From the NCBI GenBank assembly GCA_050633205.1, contig JBOEGA010000045.1, forward strand, positions 1-25,862: a stretch of DNA of 25,862 nt, written 5' to 3'. The notes beneath the pieces are model-generated. The model saw nothing but the letters and a program-made list of their open reading frames with translations, ran no database searches and was not told where the DNA came from. Positions 25,283 to 25,862 of this stretch are shown one piece after another (positions within the stretch are counted from its first letter, which is position 1; the number at the start of each line of letters is the position of its first letter). The translations under genes and the position numbers were made by a program. The stretch is from CBDHHC01 sp050633205. GTDB taxonomy: Bacteria > Pseudomonadota > Alphaproteobacteria > Rhizobiales > CBDHHC01.

Positions 25283-25862
25283 ACCCTTACCTCCCCGTTA
25301 TATGGATCCCACGTATCGATTTCGCGTGGAAAAATACTTCGTATAGCAACCTCTTCGGAAGCCAGCCCTACAAATTCATCACTTTCGTACAAGACCATTG
25401 GCTTGGCAGCCATGACATCTTTAGCCATGCCCAGCTTGTCACTGGTTGCTACGAGATAGGTGAATACCCCATCCAGTTCATCAATAGATCGCTTCATCGA
25501 CTCTTCCAGATCATCGCCACGGTCCATGCGATCCGCTATATACACAGCTATTAATTCCGAATCACAATTAGACACAAATCGGTGACCTCGGCGTTCCAGA
25601 TCACGACGGTAGGTCCAGTAATTGGTTAACTGTCCGTTATGAACTACAGAAACATCACTGAAGGGGTAAGCCCAGTAGGGATGTGCAGAACGTATATCGA
25701 CGTCAGATTCAGTCGCCATTCGTGTGTGACCTATCGCATGTGTACCTTCGAAATTTCCAAGTCCATATTGACCTGACACATCTGCGGCATCACCCAAATC
25801 CTTTATCAGTTCCAGCGCATTGCCCACTGAAAGTATTTCCACGTTTTCTATATCTTCGATGT
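25270..25862 (-). CDS. mgsA: N-methylglutamate synthase subunit A-like (class II glutamine amidotransferase), 5' end off window
   Basis: The visible 197 residues are the later part of a class II (Ntn) glutamine amidotransferase. The open frame continues past the right edge, so the catalytic N-terminal Cys is not seen. Family segments are GHTRMATESD, AHPYWAYPFSDVSVVHNGQLTNYW (the substrate-binding His-Asn-Gly motif) and the helix after RGHRFVSNCDSELIAVYIADR. A Cys replaces the Thr usual before the Asp in that last segment. This domain frees ammonia from glutamine in glutamate synthase; in MgsA the role is to handle the gamma-glutamyl-methylamide substrate made by GmaS (known for the NMG pathway). 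A GMP/asparagine-type amidotransferase is excluded by the mgsBC neighbours. Confidence 0.82.
   Translation of the reverse strand, partial: IEDIENVEILSVGNALELIKDLGDAADVSGQYGLGNFEGTHAIGHTRMATESDVDIRSAHPYWAYPFSDVSVVHNGQLTNYWTYRRDLERRGHRFVSNCDSELIAVYIADRMDRGDDLEESMKRSIDELDGVFTYLVATSDKLGMAKDVMAAKPMVLYESDEFVGLASEEVAIRSIFPREIDTWDPYNGEVRVWQA

Overview
The window looks like a chromosomal segment of a methylated-amine-using proteobacterium, most likely a marine gammaproteobacterium. The reasons are moderate GC content, NarX/NarL-type regulators, and a trimethylamine dehydrogenase and an ETF beta subunit that both resemble those of Methylophilus W3A1. The lineage is inference; the gene functions are much better supported. 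Coding density is high, and no rRNA, tRNA, CRISPR or mobile element was seen. Layout, left to right: (1) 1-7360, minus strand: a trimethylamine (TMA) oxidation operon, read right to left as GcvT-like THF protein, trimethylamine dehydrogenase (tmd), membrane Fe-S oxidoreductase, leucine-rich-repeat-variant (LRV) protein, and the first 42 codons of etfB, which runs off the left edge. Two NN gaps (601-602 and 6551-6552) break the LRV and GcvT-like frames and are probably assembly artefacts. (2) 7361-7746: a divergent control region with a candidate promoter in each direction and a perfect inverted repeat over the minus-strand promoter. (3) 7747-9896, plus strand: a NarX-like sensor kinase without a periplasmic sensing domain, and a NarL-like response regulator. 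(4) 10233-14910, plus strand: a complete Liv-type ABC importer (Tat-exported binding protein, two permeases, two ATPases), preceded by a NarL-like 7-2-7 site. (5) 22286 down to 15160, minus strand: folD, fdhB (NuoE-NuoF fusion), fdhA and fhs, which together would oxidise THF-bound one-carbon units to formate and CO2. (6) 25862 down to 22677, minus strand: mgsA (5' end off the window), mgsB and mgsC, encoding an N-methylglutamate synthase-like glutamate-synthase relative, then an unrecognised 129-residue protein. How the genes fit together (inference): TMA dehydrogenase splits TMA into dimethylamine and a formaldehyde-level C1 unit. Electrons pass through its 4Fe-4S cluster to ETF and perhaps to the membrane Fe-S protein and the quinone pool. 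The GcvT-like protein may load the C1 unit onto THF. FolD oxidises it, Fhs run in reverse yields formate and ATP, and the NAD-linked formate dehydrogenase yields CO2 and NADH. Methylamine would be handled by MgsABC. The dimethylamine enzyme, gmaS and mgdABCD are not in this window. The most unusual observations are a FolD whose Lys, Cys and Asp active-site positions are all replaced, a membrane HdrD-like protein in the position expected of an ETF:quinone oxidoreductase, an LRV protein of unknown role inside the TMA operon, and several candidate regulatory inverted and direct repeats.
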